30,085 bases of DNA from JBCBAP01 sp038532435 (GCA_038532435.1 JBCBAP010000043.1:1-30085), one strand, 5' to 3'; shown: positions 7,515 through 16,196, counted from the stretch's first letter. Notes: a model not told the origin generated them from the sequence alone. Numbers and translations are program-made.

Positions 7515-8681
7515 TCAGGGGCTCAGCCGGTCGCCGAGCGTGCCGATGGTCACCGGATTGCCGTCGCCCTGCCATCCCCTGATGGATTCCGGGAACAGCT
7601 TCACGTTCTGGATCCCCGCAACCTCAGAGGCGAAGAACCAGTTCACCGCCCCCAGCGTGCCGTCGGAGCAGAAATTGATCACCGGCACGGATTCCCAATC
7701 GACACGCTGCGCCTTCAGCTTCGACAGGATCGAGAGGTCCGTGTCCGCCTCGTTCACCGTCGCCTTGTGCAGCTTGATGCTCTCAAGGTTCTGCGCCCCG
7801 TGCAGGGTGGAGGGGACCAGCACGCCCGCCTTCTGCCTGCGGAAGAACCCTTCAGGCCGCGCATCGAGCAGGGCGCCTTCCTTCTGGCCGGAGGCAACAG
7901 CCGCAACCTCAAGCGCGTTTGCCCGCCAGGTATCGGAAAGGGTGACGAATGTTCGGGTGGAGCGCGCCTCGACGGGGCGGGCCGCGGTGTCGAACCCGCT
8001 CCGCTCCCAGCGCTGGGCACCTCCGTCGAGGATCCCGAGCCGCTCGAACCCCGCGGATTTCAGGATCCAGTAGACGTAGGAGGCCCGCGCGAAGTGCATC
8101 ACATGATCCTTGGCGGGCACGATCACCGTCGGGCGGCCGGGACGCAGGCCCGCCGTGCTCAGCAGATCGGAGAGATCCGCGTCCGTCGGCGGCCGTCCCG
8201 GGTCCGCCTGCGGCCCGCGCCACGCGCTGAACGGCACCGCCGTCGAGCCGGGGACATACCCCACCTCCAGCGCGTCCTTCTCCGTGCGCAGGTCGATGAC
8301 CTGCAGGTTCCGTGTTCCCAGGAGGGCGAGCAGATCCACCCCCTCCATCAGGGGCGCGATACCGCTCGGCTGCGGCGCACCTTCTGCGCTGACCGGCGTC
8401 AGCGGCTTCAGATTGATCCCCGCGGTGCGCACCGGGCGCTCGCTCGTACAGGGAATGAAGATCTCCATACCCGCCGCAAGGTTGTCGGGAGAGGTGCCGA
8501 TCGCCGCACGATTCGCAACATAGATGTCCCGGTACCTGTCGACGGTGCCATAGACGTCCCGGGAAATGACGCTCAGCGTCTCCCCGGGTAAAACTTTGTA
8601 ATTCCGGCCACAATCATCCGGAGAGGCCGCAATTGCATTGGTTGAAAACAGAAGTGTCGAAATCAGTACAAGCCGTTTCAT
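7515..8681 (-). CDS. Exported LysM plus double-rhodanese protein
   Basis: A 388-residue protein with a signal peptide (MKRLVLISTLLF to AIAA, cut near residue 19), so probably periplasmic. Residues 24-78 form a LysM-like module (YKVLPGETLSVIS, VYGTVDRYRDIYVANRA, LAAGMEIFIPC) flanked by two cysteines, C24 and C78, that may pair. Two rhodanese domains follow. The first, 115-235 (VIDLRTEKDALEVGYVPGS, LDGGAQRWERSGF), has no cysteine in its active loop (VIVPAKD). The second, 268-380, carries C338 in NFCSDGTLG. An inactive first and active second domain is the usual thiosulfate sulfurtransferase pattern. The start at ATG 8681 gives a clean signal peptide; an in-frame GTG at 8699 would add 6 residues. 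It lies downstream of lipA, but export makes a direct sulfur role for LipA unlikely. Substrate unknown. Confidence 0.8.
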   Translation of the reverse strand: MKRLVLISTLLFSTNAIAASPDDCGRNYKVLPGETLSVISRDVYGTVDRYRDIYVANRAAIGTSPDNLAAGMEIFIPCTSERPVRTAGINLKPLTPVSAEGAPQPSGIAPLMEGVDLLALLGTRNLQVIDLRTEKDALEVGYVPGSTAVPFSAWRGPQADPGRPPTDADLSDLLSTAGLRPGRPTVIVPAKDHVMHFARASYVYWILKSAGFERLGILDGGAQRWERSGFDTAARPVEARSTRTFVTLSDTWRANALEVAAVASGQKEGALLDARPEGFFRRQKAGVLVPSTLHGAQNLESIKLHKATVNEADTDLSILSKLKAQRVDWESVPVINFCSDGTLGAVNWFFASEVAGIQNVKLFPESIRGWQGDGNPVTIGTLGDRLSP

Positions 8682-8767
8682 AAGCCGATCCACCCTCACC
8701 CATACTTCTTGTGTGAACAGTATCGCACTTTTTCAGTGGCTTTTCGCGCCTCAAATGAGGATCGCGT

Positions 8768-9715
8768 TCAGCGGGACAGCGCCGCCTGCCGCGCCGCGCG
8801 CAGTTTCGCGAAATCATCGCCCGCGTGATAGCTCGACCGGGTGAGCGGCGTGGCGGAGACCATCAGAAAGCCTTTGCCATAGGCGGCCTTCTCATAGCTC
8901 GCGAACTCGTCCGGCGTCACATAGCGGGCGACGGCGTGGTGTTTCGGCGAGGGTTGCAGGTATTGCCCGATGGTCAGAAAATCCACATCGGCGGAGCGCA
9001 TGTCGTCCATCACCTGATGCACGCCCTGACGCTCCTCGCCCAGACCGACCATGATGCCCGACTTGGTGAACATGGACGGGTCGAGTTCCTTGACCCGCTG
9101 CAGAAGCCGCAGGGAATGGAAGTAGCGCGCCCCGGGCCGCACCTCCGGGTAGAGCCCGGGCACGGTCTCCAGATTGTGGTTGAAGACATCGGGCCGCGCC
9201 TCCACGACCGCCTCAAGCGCGCTGTCCGGGCACTTGAGGAAGTCGGGCGTGAGCACCTCGATGGTCGTGTCCGGGCATTTACGCCGGGTCGCGCGGATGG
9301 TCTGGGCGATATGTTCCGCCCCGCCATCCTCCAGATCGTCCCGGTCGACGGAGGTGATCACGACATGATTCAGTCCCAGCGTCTCGACCGCGTGGGCCAC
9401 GCGCCCGGGCTCGAACACATCGAGCGCGTCGGGCCGGCCCGTCGCCACGTTGCAGAAGGTGCAGCCCCGGGTACAGATCTCGCCCATGATCATCATGGTC
9501 GCGTGTCCCTGGGACCAGCACTCGCCCACGTTGGGGCAGCCCGCCTCCTCGCACACGGTGACGAGACGGTTTTCCCGCATGATCTTCGCAGTGTCGCGGT
9601 AGCCCTGGGACGTCGGCGCCTTTACCCGGATCCAGTCCGGCTTGCGCAACAGGGGCGCGTCGGCCTTGTGGGCCTTTTCCGGGTGGCGTTGGCTGCGGTC
9701 CTTCAGGTCACGCAT
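8768..9715 (-). CDS. lipA: Lipoyl synthase
   Basis: A 315-residue radical-SAM enzyme that inserts two sulfur atoms into protein-bound octanoyl groups to make lipoyl cofactors. Both iron-sulfur sites are visible. The auxiliary cluster cysteines are in CEEAGCPNVGEC and the radical-SAM CX3CX2C is in CTRGCTFC, with the C-terminal RSSYHAG supplying the conserved serine ligand. HNLETVPGLYPEVRPGARY is another family block. The length matches the family. The start at ATG 9715 has AAGGAG 8 bases upstream; an in-frame GTG at 9742 would lie before that site. It is directly downstream of lpdA on the same strand, 189 bases apart, which links lipoate synthesis with a lipoamide-using enzyme. Confidence 0.97.
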   Translation of the reverse strand: MRDLKDRSQRHPEKAHKADAPLLRKPDWIRVKAPTSQGYRDTAKIMRENRLVTVCEEAGCPNVGECWSQGHATMMIMGEICTRGCTFCNVATGRPDALDVFEPGRVAHAVETLGLNHVVITSVDRDDLEDGGAEHIAQTIRATRRKCPDTTIEVLTPDFLKCPDSALEAVVEARPDVFNHNLETVPGLYPEVRPGARYFHSLRLLQRVKELDPSMFTKSGIMVGLGEERQGVHQVMDDMRSADVDFLTIGQYLQPSPKHHAVARYVTPDEFASYEKAAYGKGFLMVSATPLTRSSYHAGDDFAKLRAARQAALSR

Positions 9716-9855
9716 GGGGCTCTCCTTCGTGCTTCCGCACACATATACGTCTGCGGGCGCGGTTTGTAACCTGTCTCGCCCGCGGCAGGGTCGACGTGCC
9801 CGATCCGGGCGCGTGAACCGACGCTCACATCGCCCTTTAAGCCTGAATAACGCCC

Positions 9856-9900
9856 CTTAACACATTGTTAAGAAACGCAGATGTTTCGCGCGCGAAACAT
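9856..9900 (-). terminator. Two palindromes downstream of lpdA
   Basis: Just past the lpdA stop is a perfect 20-base palindrome at 9881-9900 (ATGTTTCGCG and its mirror), able to form a stem with a CGCG loop. Sixteen bases further on is CTTAACA-CAT-TGTTAAG at 9856-9872 with 7-base arms. Together they could end lpdA transcription or bind a protein. A T-rich tract (GTTTCTTAAC, minus strand) separates them, which gives weak support for termination. Confidence 0.4.
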
Positions 9901-9904
9901 TCTC

Positions 9905-11302
9905 TCAGAAATGGATCGCGCGGCCATAGGCGTCGAGGACGCTCTCGTGCATCATCTCGCTCAATGTCGGATGGGGGAAGACCGTGTTCATCAGATCCTC
10001 CTCCGTGGTCTCCAGCGCCCGCCCGACCACGTAACCCTGGATGAGCTCGGTCACCTCCGCACCGACCATGTGGGCACCCAGAAGCTCACCGGTCTTCTTG
10101 TCAAAGATCGTCTTCACCATCCCCTCGGGCTCGCCGAGGGCGATGGCCTTGCCGTTGCCGATGAAGGGGAAGTGGCCGACATTGATGTCGTAGCCCAGCT
10201 CCTTCGCCTTGGCCTCCGTATAGCCGACGGAGGCGACCTGCGGATGGCAGTAGGTGCATCCGGCGATGGCTTCCGGCTTCACCGGGTGAAGGTTGTTCTT
10301 GCCCGCCATCAGCTCCGCGACCAGCACCCCCTCGTGGGAGGCCTTGTGCGCGAGCCAGGGCGCACCGGCGATGTCTCCGATGGCGTAGAGCCCGTCGACC
10401 CCGGTCCGACAGAACTCGTCGATCACCACATGGGTCCGGTCAATCTTCACGCCAAGCGCCTCGAGCCCCAGCCCTTCGGTGTTGCCCACGATCCCGACGG
10501 CGGAGATCACCGTGTCGAACTCGTGGGTCTCCACCTTGCCGCCGGTCTCGATATGGGCCGTTACCTTGTCCTTGGCCCGGTCGAGCTGCTTGACCATGGC
10601 CTTCTCGAGGATGGTCATGCCCTGCTTGGCGAACTGTTTCTTCGCGAAACCGGAGATCTCCGCATCCTCGACGGGCAGGATCCGGTCCATGACTTCGACC
10701 ACCGTCGTCTCCGCGCCGAGCGTGTTGTAGAAGCTCGCGAACTCAATCCCGATGGCGCCGGAGCCGATGACGAGCAGCTTCTTCGGCACATGCGGCGGCA
10801 TGAGCGCGTGCTTGTAGGTCCAGACCCGCTCCCCATCCGCCTCGAGCCCCGGCAGCTCCCGCGCCCGGGCGCCTGTCGCCAGCACGATGTTCTTGGCGAT
10901 GAGCTCCTGGGTCCCCTTCTCCGTCTTGACGGTGACCTTGCCCTTCGCAGGGATCGAGGCCTCCCCCATCACGGTGGTGACCTTGTTCTTCTTGAGCAGA
11001 TGCCCGACGCCGGAGCTGAGCTGCTTTGCCACCCCGCGGGACCGTTTCACGACCGCATCGATGTCGTAGCCGATGCCCTCCGCCTTCAGGCCGAACTCCT
11101 TGGCGCGGTGCATCAGGTGGAACACTTCGGACGAGCGCAGCATCGCCTTCGTCGGGATGCAGCCCCAGTTGAGGCATATGCCCCCCAGATGCTCCCGTTC
11201 GACGACCGCCGCCTTCAGCCCCAGTTGCGCCGCCCGGATCGCGGCCACATAGCCGCCGGGCCCGGCTCCGATGACAACAACGTCGAACTGTTCAGCGGCC
11301 AT
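9905..11302 (-). CDS. lpdA: Dihydrolipoyl dehydrogenase (E3)
   Basis: A 465-residue FAD enzyme that reoxidises dihydrolipoamide in 2-oxo-acid dehydrogenase complexes and passes electrons to NAD. The FAD-binding GAGPGG is at residues 13-18. The redox disulfide is in GICLNWGCIPTK, the NAD-binding site is in VIGSGAIGIEFASF, the second FAD contact is in YAIGDIAG, and the catalytic His-Glu pair is in HPHPTLSEMMHE. The start at ATG 11302 has GGAGGA at about 6 bases. The first residues (AAEQFDVVVIG) and overall sequence suit the partner of pyruvate or 2-oxoglutarate dehydrogenase. Those E1/E2 genes are not in view, although in this order they usually lie just upstream. lipA follows downstream on the same strand. 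Confidence 0.96.
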   Translation of the reverse strand: MAAEQFDVVVIGAGPGGYVAAIRAAQLGLKAAVVEREHLGGICLNWGCIPTKAMLRSSEVFHLMHRAKEFGLKAEGIGYDIDAVVKRSRGVAKQLSSGVGHLLKKNKVTTVMGEASIPAKGKVTVKTEKGTQELIAKNIVLATGARARELPGLEADGERVWTYKHALMPPHVPKKLLVIGSGAIGIEFASFYNTLGAETTVVEVMDRILPVEDAEISGFAKKQFAKQGMTILEKAMVKQLDRAKDKVTAHIETGGKVETHEFDTVISAVGIVGNTEGLGLEALGVKIDRTHVVIDEFCRTGVDGLYAIGDIAGAPWLAHKASHEGVLVAELMAGKNNLHPVKPEAIAGCTYCHPQVASVGYTEAKAKELGYDINVGHFPFIGNGKAIALGEPEGMVKTIFDKKTGELLGAHMVGAEVTELIQGYVVGRALETTEEDLMNTVFPHPTLSEMMHESVLDAYGRAIHF

Positions 11303-11500
11303 GATGCGTCCTCCGGTATAGGGTCTGTTCCCCTTACCTAAGCAAACCGCCGGAAATTCCCCAAGGGTTTCAGTGCATGGCTGCCATGCGTCGCGGTTTT
11401 CCCGCGAAACGGTCGACGGGCGGGCAGGATAAGTACCCCGCGACCCGATCCGCGACAGGAATGTTGCGTGTGCGGCGCGAACCGCCGCCCGGCGTCCGAA

Positions 11501-12073
11501 TCAGGACTGCAGCGACCGGACCGTCGCGCCGTAGCCGCCTTCGGAGATATAGCTCTCTTCCGCCGGTGACGCGTCACGGCCGAGGGCCTCGTTGCGGAAC
11601 GGGAACCGGCCGAAGCGGCGGATGACCTCCCGGTGGGCCCTCGCATGCAGGAGGTTGGTGCTCTGCTCGGACATCCGTTCCCGGATCAGCCGCACGCCTC
11701 GCTCCTGCTGGGTGAGGCTCTCCGAATGCATATGCGGCAGGTAGAAGAACTGCCGCTGCGGCTCATCGGTCTCCATGTCGAAGCCCTGCGCGATCGCCCG
11801 GTTGGCTATCGAAAGCGCGCAGGCGTCGGAGGAGAACGCAAGTGCCGTGCCACGGAACATGTTGCGCGGAAATTGATCCAGCACGATCAGGAGCGCAAGC
11901 GCCCCGTCCGCGGTCAGGCTCCAGTCTTCGAGATCCCGCCGGGACGCCGCCGCCCAGGTTTCGAAGAAGCGCCTGCGGATCTCCTCGTCGAGTGCTTCTG
12001 CCCCGTTGTACCAGCCCTTGGGTCCAACATCATCCAACCAGAATTTCAACACATCTACTTTGGATACGATCAT
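11501..12073 (-). CDS. DUF924 family protein
   Basis: A 190-residue cytoplasmic protein of the DUF924 family, whose function is not established. The conserved blocks are all visible: VLKFWLDDVGPKGWY at the N-terminus, LIVLDQFPRNMFRGTALAF in the middle, QRQFFYLPHMHSESL and the later HREVIRRFGRFPFRN. The overall helical, TPR-like fold is known for the family. The start at ATG 12073 (MIVSKVDV) fits the family length. Upstream in-frame starts reach 12121 and the ribosome binding site is weak, so the start is uncertain by up to 16 codons. It shares the minus strand with the MFS gene, 77 bases upstream. A TTGACA on the minus strand at 12133-12138 could be a -35 element, but no good -10 was found. 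Confidence 0.85.
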   Translation of the reverse strand: MIVSKVDVLKFWLDDVGPKGWYNGAEALDEEIRRRFFETWAAASRRDLEDWSLTADGALALLIVLDQFPRNMFRGTALAFSSDACALSIANRAIAQGFDMETDEPQRQFFYLPHMHSESLTQQERGVRLIRERMSEQSTNLLHARAHREVIRRFGRFPFRNEALGRDASPAEESYISEGGYGATVRSLQS

Positions 12074-12150
12074 CACACACACCCGTTTACTGCCACCCCC
12101 TGTCATAAAAGTGCAATGCATCGCCTGAGTCGTGTCAACACTTGCAGTCC

Positions 12151-13431
12151 TCAGGCGCCCTCGTGTTGCGCCGTTTCTTCCTCATCCGACGCATCGTCCG
12201 CCATTTCGATGGCAACTTCCTGCGCGACCTCAACCAAAACGGGCGAGGCCGTGGGCAGAACCGCCGCGTAGGTAGAGGTCTCGTCCGCGTTCGGCGCGGC
12301 CCGCTGGGTCATCCGATAGAGCGCGTAGCCCGCGACCATGCCGAGCATGGCGGCGATGAACCAGAAGTAGCTGTCCGCGCCGAAGGATGACATGGCCCAG
12401 CCGACGATGAACGGGCCAATGATCGCGCCGCAGCCGTTGACGAACATGAGCTGCCCCGCGGCGGCGGCCATGTCGTCATGGTCGAGGAAGTCGTTGGTGT
12501 AGGCAAGCATCAGGGAATAGAGCGGGTTCGACACCGCCCCGATCACGACGGCAGTGAAGCCCAGCACGAGGAAGGTCGAGGGCAGCATCATCGCGCCCGC
12601 GGTCAGCACCGCCCCGCCCGCGGTCACACCGAAGATAAGCCGCCGCCGGTCCATCCGGTCCGACAGCCAGCCGATGGGAAACTGCGCGACCAGCCCGCCC
12701 AGATAGATGAGGGCGACGAAGACCGAGATCTCCGGCACGCTCAATCCCTTCTCGGTCCCGTAGACTGGCGCCATGCCGAAGAGTGCGGAGAAGATCGCCC
12801 CCAGAAAGAAGGTCCCAACAAAACCGAGGGGAGAGGTGGAGAAGAGCTCCTTCAACCCCATCGGCTTGGTGGTCTGGAACACCGGTGCGGGGCTCACCGA
12901 CAGCAGGATCGGCGCGAAGGAAATCGAGACCAGCACGGACATGGCGACGAACAGGACATAGCCCGCCGGATCGCCGAAATTGACCAGCGCCTGCGCGGTC
13001 ACGATGCCGAGCATCTGCATGATCACGTAGGCCGAGAGCGCCTGCCCCCGCGTCTCGTTCGTCGCGCTGTCGTTGAGCCAGCTTTCCGCGACCACGTAGA
13101 GACCGGAGAAGCAGAAGCCGACGAGCAGCCGCATCACTGCCCAAGCGATCGGGTCCGCCACGGCCGCATAAAGGATGAAGGCGGCAGAGACCAGCGAGCC
13201 GAGGGCTGCGAAAACCCGCACATGTCCGACCCGCCGGATCAGCCGCGGCGTGATCCGGGAGCCCCCGAGGAAGCCCACGAAATAGGCCGCCATGATCCAG
13301 GACATGGTGTTGGTGTCGAACCCTTCCAGCGCCCCGCGCACGCCGAGAAGCGTGCCCTGCAGACCGTTGCCGATCATCAGCAGCAGCATGCCCAGCAGAA
13401 GCGCCCAGGAGTTGTTGAGAACGGTCAGCAT
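12151..13431 (-). CDS. MFS transporter, YcaD-like
   Basis: A 426-residue major facilitator with 12 hydrophobic segments and a hydrophilic, acidic C-terminal tail of about 35 residues (ADDASDEEE). The loop after helix 4/5 contains GLYVVAESWLNDSATNETRG, the signature of the YcaD/YfkF subgroup. GWLSDRMDRRRLI is the repeat of the MFS A-motif between helices 8 and 9. Substrate is unknown. The start at ATG 13431 has GGGGA at 8 bases and gives MLTVLNNSW, entering the first helix. The 9-codon upstream extension is unsupported. A 7-base inverted pair (12122-12128 and 12151-12157) flanks the stop codon with a 22-base loop, probably by chance. Confidence 0.88.
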   Translation of the reverse strand: MLTVLNNSWALLLGMLLLMIGNGLQGTLLGVRGALEGFDTNTMSWIMAAYFVGFLGGSRITPRLIRRVGHVRVFAALGSLVSAAFILYAAVADPIAWAVMRLLVGFCFSGLYVVAESWLNDSATNETRGQALSAYVIMQMLGIVTAQALVNFGDPAGYVLFVAMSVLVSISFAPILLSVSPAPVFQTTKPMGLKELFSTSPLGFVGTFFLGAIFSALFGMAPVYGTEKGLSVPEISVFVALIYLGGLVAQFPIGWLSDRMDRRRLIFGVTAGGAVLTAGAMMLPSTFLVLGFTAVVIGAVSNPLYSLMLAYTNDFLDHDDMAAAAGQLMFVNGCGAIIGPFIVGWAMSSFGADSYFWFIAAMLGMVAGYALYRMTQRAAPNADETSTYAAVLPTASPVLVEVAQEVAIEMADDASDEEETAQHEGA

Positions 13432-13536
13432 GGCAGATTCCCCAAGGCTGCACCCCAAAGCCCCTCATAGGAACAAGGGCGGGATTTCCGCGCGGCCAAA
13501 ATCGCCATCTCTGTCGCTTTTGGCGACCCGGGCGGA

Positions 13537-14601
13537 CTATTTTTTAGGGTCGGGCAACAGCAGCGAACTGTCGCCGTAGCTGAAGAACCTGTAGCGCTCC
13601 GCGATTGCGTGGGCGTAAACATCGCGCATCCGGTCGAGCCCCATGAGGGCGGAGACCAGCATCATCAGCGTCGATTTGGGCAGGTGAAAGTTTGTCATCA
13701 ACCCGTCCGCGATCTGGAACCGGTAGCCCGGGCGGATGAAGATGTCTGTTGGCCCCTGCCAGGGGGACAGGACACCCCGTTCCGCCGCCGTTTCAATGAG
13801 GCGCAGGGCGGTCGTGCCCACCGGGATGATGCGCCCGCCCGCGGCCTTCGCCGCGGTGATCGCCCGGGCGGCCTCTTCGGTCACTTCACCCCATTCCGCG
13901 TGCATCTGGTGATCGTCGAGACGCTCCGCAGTCACGGGCAGGAACGTGCCCGCGCCCACATGCAGCGTGACCCGGGTGCTCAGCACACCGAGGCCGGCAA
14001 GATCCGCAAGCAGATCCGCGTCGAAATGGAGCGAAGCCGTCGGTGCCGCAACGGCCCCGGGCCGGGTGGCAAAGACCGTCTGGTAGTCCTCCCGATCCCT
14101 CTCGTCAGCGGCGCGACGCCCGGCGATGTAAGGAGGCAAGGGCATCTCGCCTGCCGCCTCCACCGCCCGGTCGAGCGCATCACCCGAAAGGGAGAAGGCG
14201 AGCAGGATGAAGCCGCCGGGCTCCTTCTCGGCGACGTCCGCACTGAAGGTCCCATCGCCGAAGGTGATGCGGTCCCCCGCCTTCAGCCGCTTTCCCGGTT
14301 TTGCGAGCGCGCGCCACCGGTCCGGGCCTATCCGTTCCGCCAGCGTCACCTCGATCTGGGCGACACCTGCGCCATCCGTCGTCTCCCGCCGCCGCTCCCC
14401 CCGCAGCCGCGCCGGGATAACGCGGGTGTCGTTGAACACGAGCATGTCGCCCGCGCGCAGATAGTGCGGCAGGTCACGCACATGGGCGTCGGTCTGCGCG
14501 TCCGGCCTAACCACCAGCATGCGGGATGCGGGACGGGGGCGGAGCGGACGGAGGGCGATGAGGTCTTCGGGCAACTCGAAGTCGAAATCACTCAGATGCA
14601 T
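13537..14601 (-). CDS. queA: tRNA preQ1(34) S-adenosylmethionine ribosyltransferase-isomerase
   Basis: A 354-residue enzyme that transfers the ribosyl part of S-adenosylmethionine to preQ1 in the tRNA anticodon, giving epoxyqueuosine. Family blocks seen: DFDFELPEDLIALRPL at the N-terminus, LVFNDTRVIPARL, ASLHFD, LHVGAGTFLPV and TNFHLPKSTLMMLVSA near the C-terminus. The start at ATG 14601 (MHLSDFDF) matches the family N-terminus. The frame runs 62 codons further upstream, but that part is without family similarity and would overlap the promoter of the divergent peroxiredoxin gene. The ribosome binding site is weak (GAG at 12 bases). The usual partner tgt is not adjacent here. The gap to the downstream MFS gene is 105 bases. 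Confidence 0.95.
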   Translation of the reverse strand: MHLSDFDFELPEDLIALRPLRPRPASRMLVVRPDAQTDAHVRDLPHYLRAGDMLVFNDTRVIPARLRGERRRETTDGAGVAQIEVTLAERIGPDRWRALAKPGKRLKAGDRITFGDGTFSADVAEKEPGGFILLAFSLSGDALDRAVEAAGEMPLPPYIAGRRAADERDREDYQTVFATRPGAVAAPTASLHFDADLLADLAGLGVLSTRVTLHVGAGTFLPVTAERLDDHQMHAEWGEVTEEAARAITAAKAAGGRIIPVGTTALRLIETAAERGVLSPWQGPTDIFIRPGYRFQIADGLMTNFHLPKSTLMMLVSALMGLDRMRDVYAHAIAERYRFFSYGDSSLLLPDPKK

Positions 14602-14739
14602 CTGGCAACTCTCGGGGTGCGGTCTTCCCCTGCCTCGTACCGGCTTTTCCGGTCGGGTCAATGGGCAATGCACGCATGGGTTGAATTTCGCGGGTAAGGC
14701 GCCGGGAAACGTCTGATGCGTCTGTGGCGCCCGCGCCCC

Positions 14740-14766
14740 TTGACCTCGCCGCACCCGTGTTATCTG
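14740..14766 (+). promoter_or_regulatory. Candidate promoter for the bcp operon
   Basis: TTGACC at 14740-14745 and TATCTG at 14761-14766, with a short 15-base spacer, lie 36 bases before the bcp start in the 200-base divergent gap from queA. The spacing is below the usual 16-18, so this is tentative. Confidence 0.35.
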
Positions 14767-14801
14767 CACCGGAGAAGATAAGCACACGGAAAGGATGTGT
14801 C

Positions 14802-15266
14802 ATGAGCGTTGAGATCGGCAGCCCCGCCCCGGACTTCTCCCTGCCCGCCAACGGTGGCGATACGGTCAGCTTGTCGGATTTCGCGGGCAAGGCGGTGGTC
14901 GTGTATTTCTACCCGAAAGACGACACGCCGGGCTGCACCAAGGAGGCGATTGCGTTCACCGAGCAGGCCAAGGCGTTCGAGGATGCGGGTGCCGTGATCC
15001 TCGGCGTGAGCAAGGACCCGGTCGCCAAGCATGACAAGTTCATCGCCAAGCACGATCTGGGCATCACCCTGCTGTCCGACGCGGAGAGCGACATGTGCGA
15101 ACGCTACGGCGTCTGGGTCGAAAAGAGCATGTACGGCAAGACCTACATGGGCATCGAACGGGCGACCTACCTGCTCGACGGCACCGGCACCGTGCGGGAG
15201 ATCTGGCGCAAGGTGAAGGTGCCCGGTCACGCGGACAAGGTGCTCGAGGCGGTGAAGGCCCTGTGA
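14802..15266 (+). CDS. bcp: Thioredoxin-dependent peroxiredoxin, Bcp/PrxQ type
   Basis: A 154-residue peroxiredoxin that reduces hydrogen peroxide and organic peroxides in the cytoplasm. The peroxidatic cysteine is C45 in YPKDDTPGCTKEA. Position 50, where many Bcp proteins carry the resolving cysteine, is Ile. The only other cysteine is C99 in SDMCERYGVW. It is therefore either a 1-Cys type or uses an unusual partner. WVEKSMYGKTYMGIERATYL is the standard Bcp C-terminal block. The start at ATG 14802 has AAGGA 7 bases upstream. The stop TGA overlaps the GTG start of the next gene in GTGA, so the two are translated together. Confidence 0.93.
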   Translation: MSVEIGSPAPDFSLPANGGDTVSLSDFAGKAVVVYFYPKDDTPGCTKEAIAFTEQAKAFEDAGAVILGVSKDPVAKHDKFIAKHDLGITLLSDAESDMCERYGVWVEKSMYGKTYMGIERATYLLDGTGTVREIWRKVKVPGHADKVLEAVKAL

Positions 15267-16111
15267 GGGACCTGCCCGACACGCTCGCGGGCTGCGCCGA
15301 AGCTATCCTGCGCACGGCGGATGCGCGGGAGAAGACCGCCCTGTCCCGCGCGTGCGCTGCGAAATGGCGGGACAGCGTTGCTGCGGGCGCGCCCCTGCCC
15401 CTCGGCTCCGCCACCCCGCCCGACGACCCTGCGCGGCCGGCCGAGCCCGTGCTCCTGAACCCGCGGGACGTTCCGCGCAGGCGACCCGGCTCTCCGGAGG
15501 GACGGATCGCGATCCTGCACGCGATCTGCCATATCGAGCTCAACGCCGTCGATCTGCACTGGGACATCCTCGCCCGCTTCACCCGCGTGCCGATGCCGCC
15601 CGGATTCTGCGACGACTGGGTGCGCGCGGCGGACGAGGAGAGCAAGCATTTCAACCTGATCGCGGACCGACTGGAGGCGATGGGCAGCCACTATGGCGCC
15701 CTGCCCGCCCACGCGGGCATGTGGCGCGCGGCGGCGGAAACCGCCCACGACCTCGACGCGCGCCTTGCCATCGTCCCGATGGTGCTCGAGGCCCGCGGGC
15801 TCGACGTCACACCGGGCATGATCGAGATCTTCGAGAAGGCGGGCGATGACGAAAGCGTCGAGGCGCTGAAGGTCATCTACGCAGAGGAGGTCGGACACGT
15901 CGCCTACGGCTCGAAATGGTTCCACTTCCTGTGCGGGCGGCACAATCGGGACCCGCGGGATGCATTCCACGACCTTGTCCGGACCTATTTCCGCGGCGGG
16001 CTCAAGGCGCCGTTCAACGACGAAAAGCGGGCGGAGGCGGGCCTCCCGCTCGATTTCTACTGGCCGCTTGCCCAAGGGGAACCTGACGTCGCAGCAGGCG
16101 AATCCCGTTGA
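15263..16111 (+). CDS. DUF455 family ferritin-like protein
   Basis: A 282-residue helical protein of the DUF455 family, which belongs to the ferritin-like clan. Candidate metal ligands are visible in HAICHIELNAVDLHWD (about 90-105), DEESKHFNLI, VLEARGLDVTPG and EEVGHVAYG. The two ExxH motifs (EESKH and EEVGH) are the classic ferritin-like di-iron pattern, although metal binding in this family is not proven. It starts with GTG at 15263, 4 bases inside the end of bcp, with GAAGG upstream. A longer open frame to 15095 is a shadow of bcp. Coupling to a peroxiredoxin suggests a role in oxidative stress or iron handling. That is an inference from the neighbourhood only. Confidence 0.87.
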   Translation: MRDLPDTLAGCAEAILRTADAREKTALSRACAAKWRDSVAAGAPLPLGSATPPDDPARPAEPVLLNPRDVPRRRPGSPEGRIAILHAICHIELNAVDLHWDILARFTRVPMPPGFCDDWVRAADEESKHFNLIADRLEAMGSHYGALPAHAGMWRAAAETAHDLDARLAIVPMVLEARGLDVTPGMIEIFEKAGDDESVEALKVIYAEEVGHVAYGSKWFHFLCGRHNRDPRDAFHDLVRTYFRGGLKAPFNDEKRAEAGLPLDFYWPLAQGEPDVAAGESR

Positions 16112-16196
16112 AACAGTGGTTCAAATTGGCTACTCGGATGGAGATCGCACCCTTCAAAGAGGTGCCAGGGACAGGACGACAGGGGGCCAGCTGAAC

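Noticed and set aside
9881..9900. Possible parS centromere site
   Set aside because: The outer arms agree with parS, but the centre is six bases (GCGCGC) instead of four (ACGT), so the half-site spacing is wrong, and no parAB genes are near.
9881..11341. Plus-strand open frame of 486 codons
   Set aside because: Antisense to lpdA with no motifs of its own.
12122..12157. Inverted pair flanking the MFS stop as a terminator
   Set aside because: The arms are 7 bases with a 22-base loop, one arm includes the stop codon itself, and no T-run follows; likely chance.
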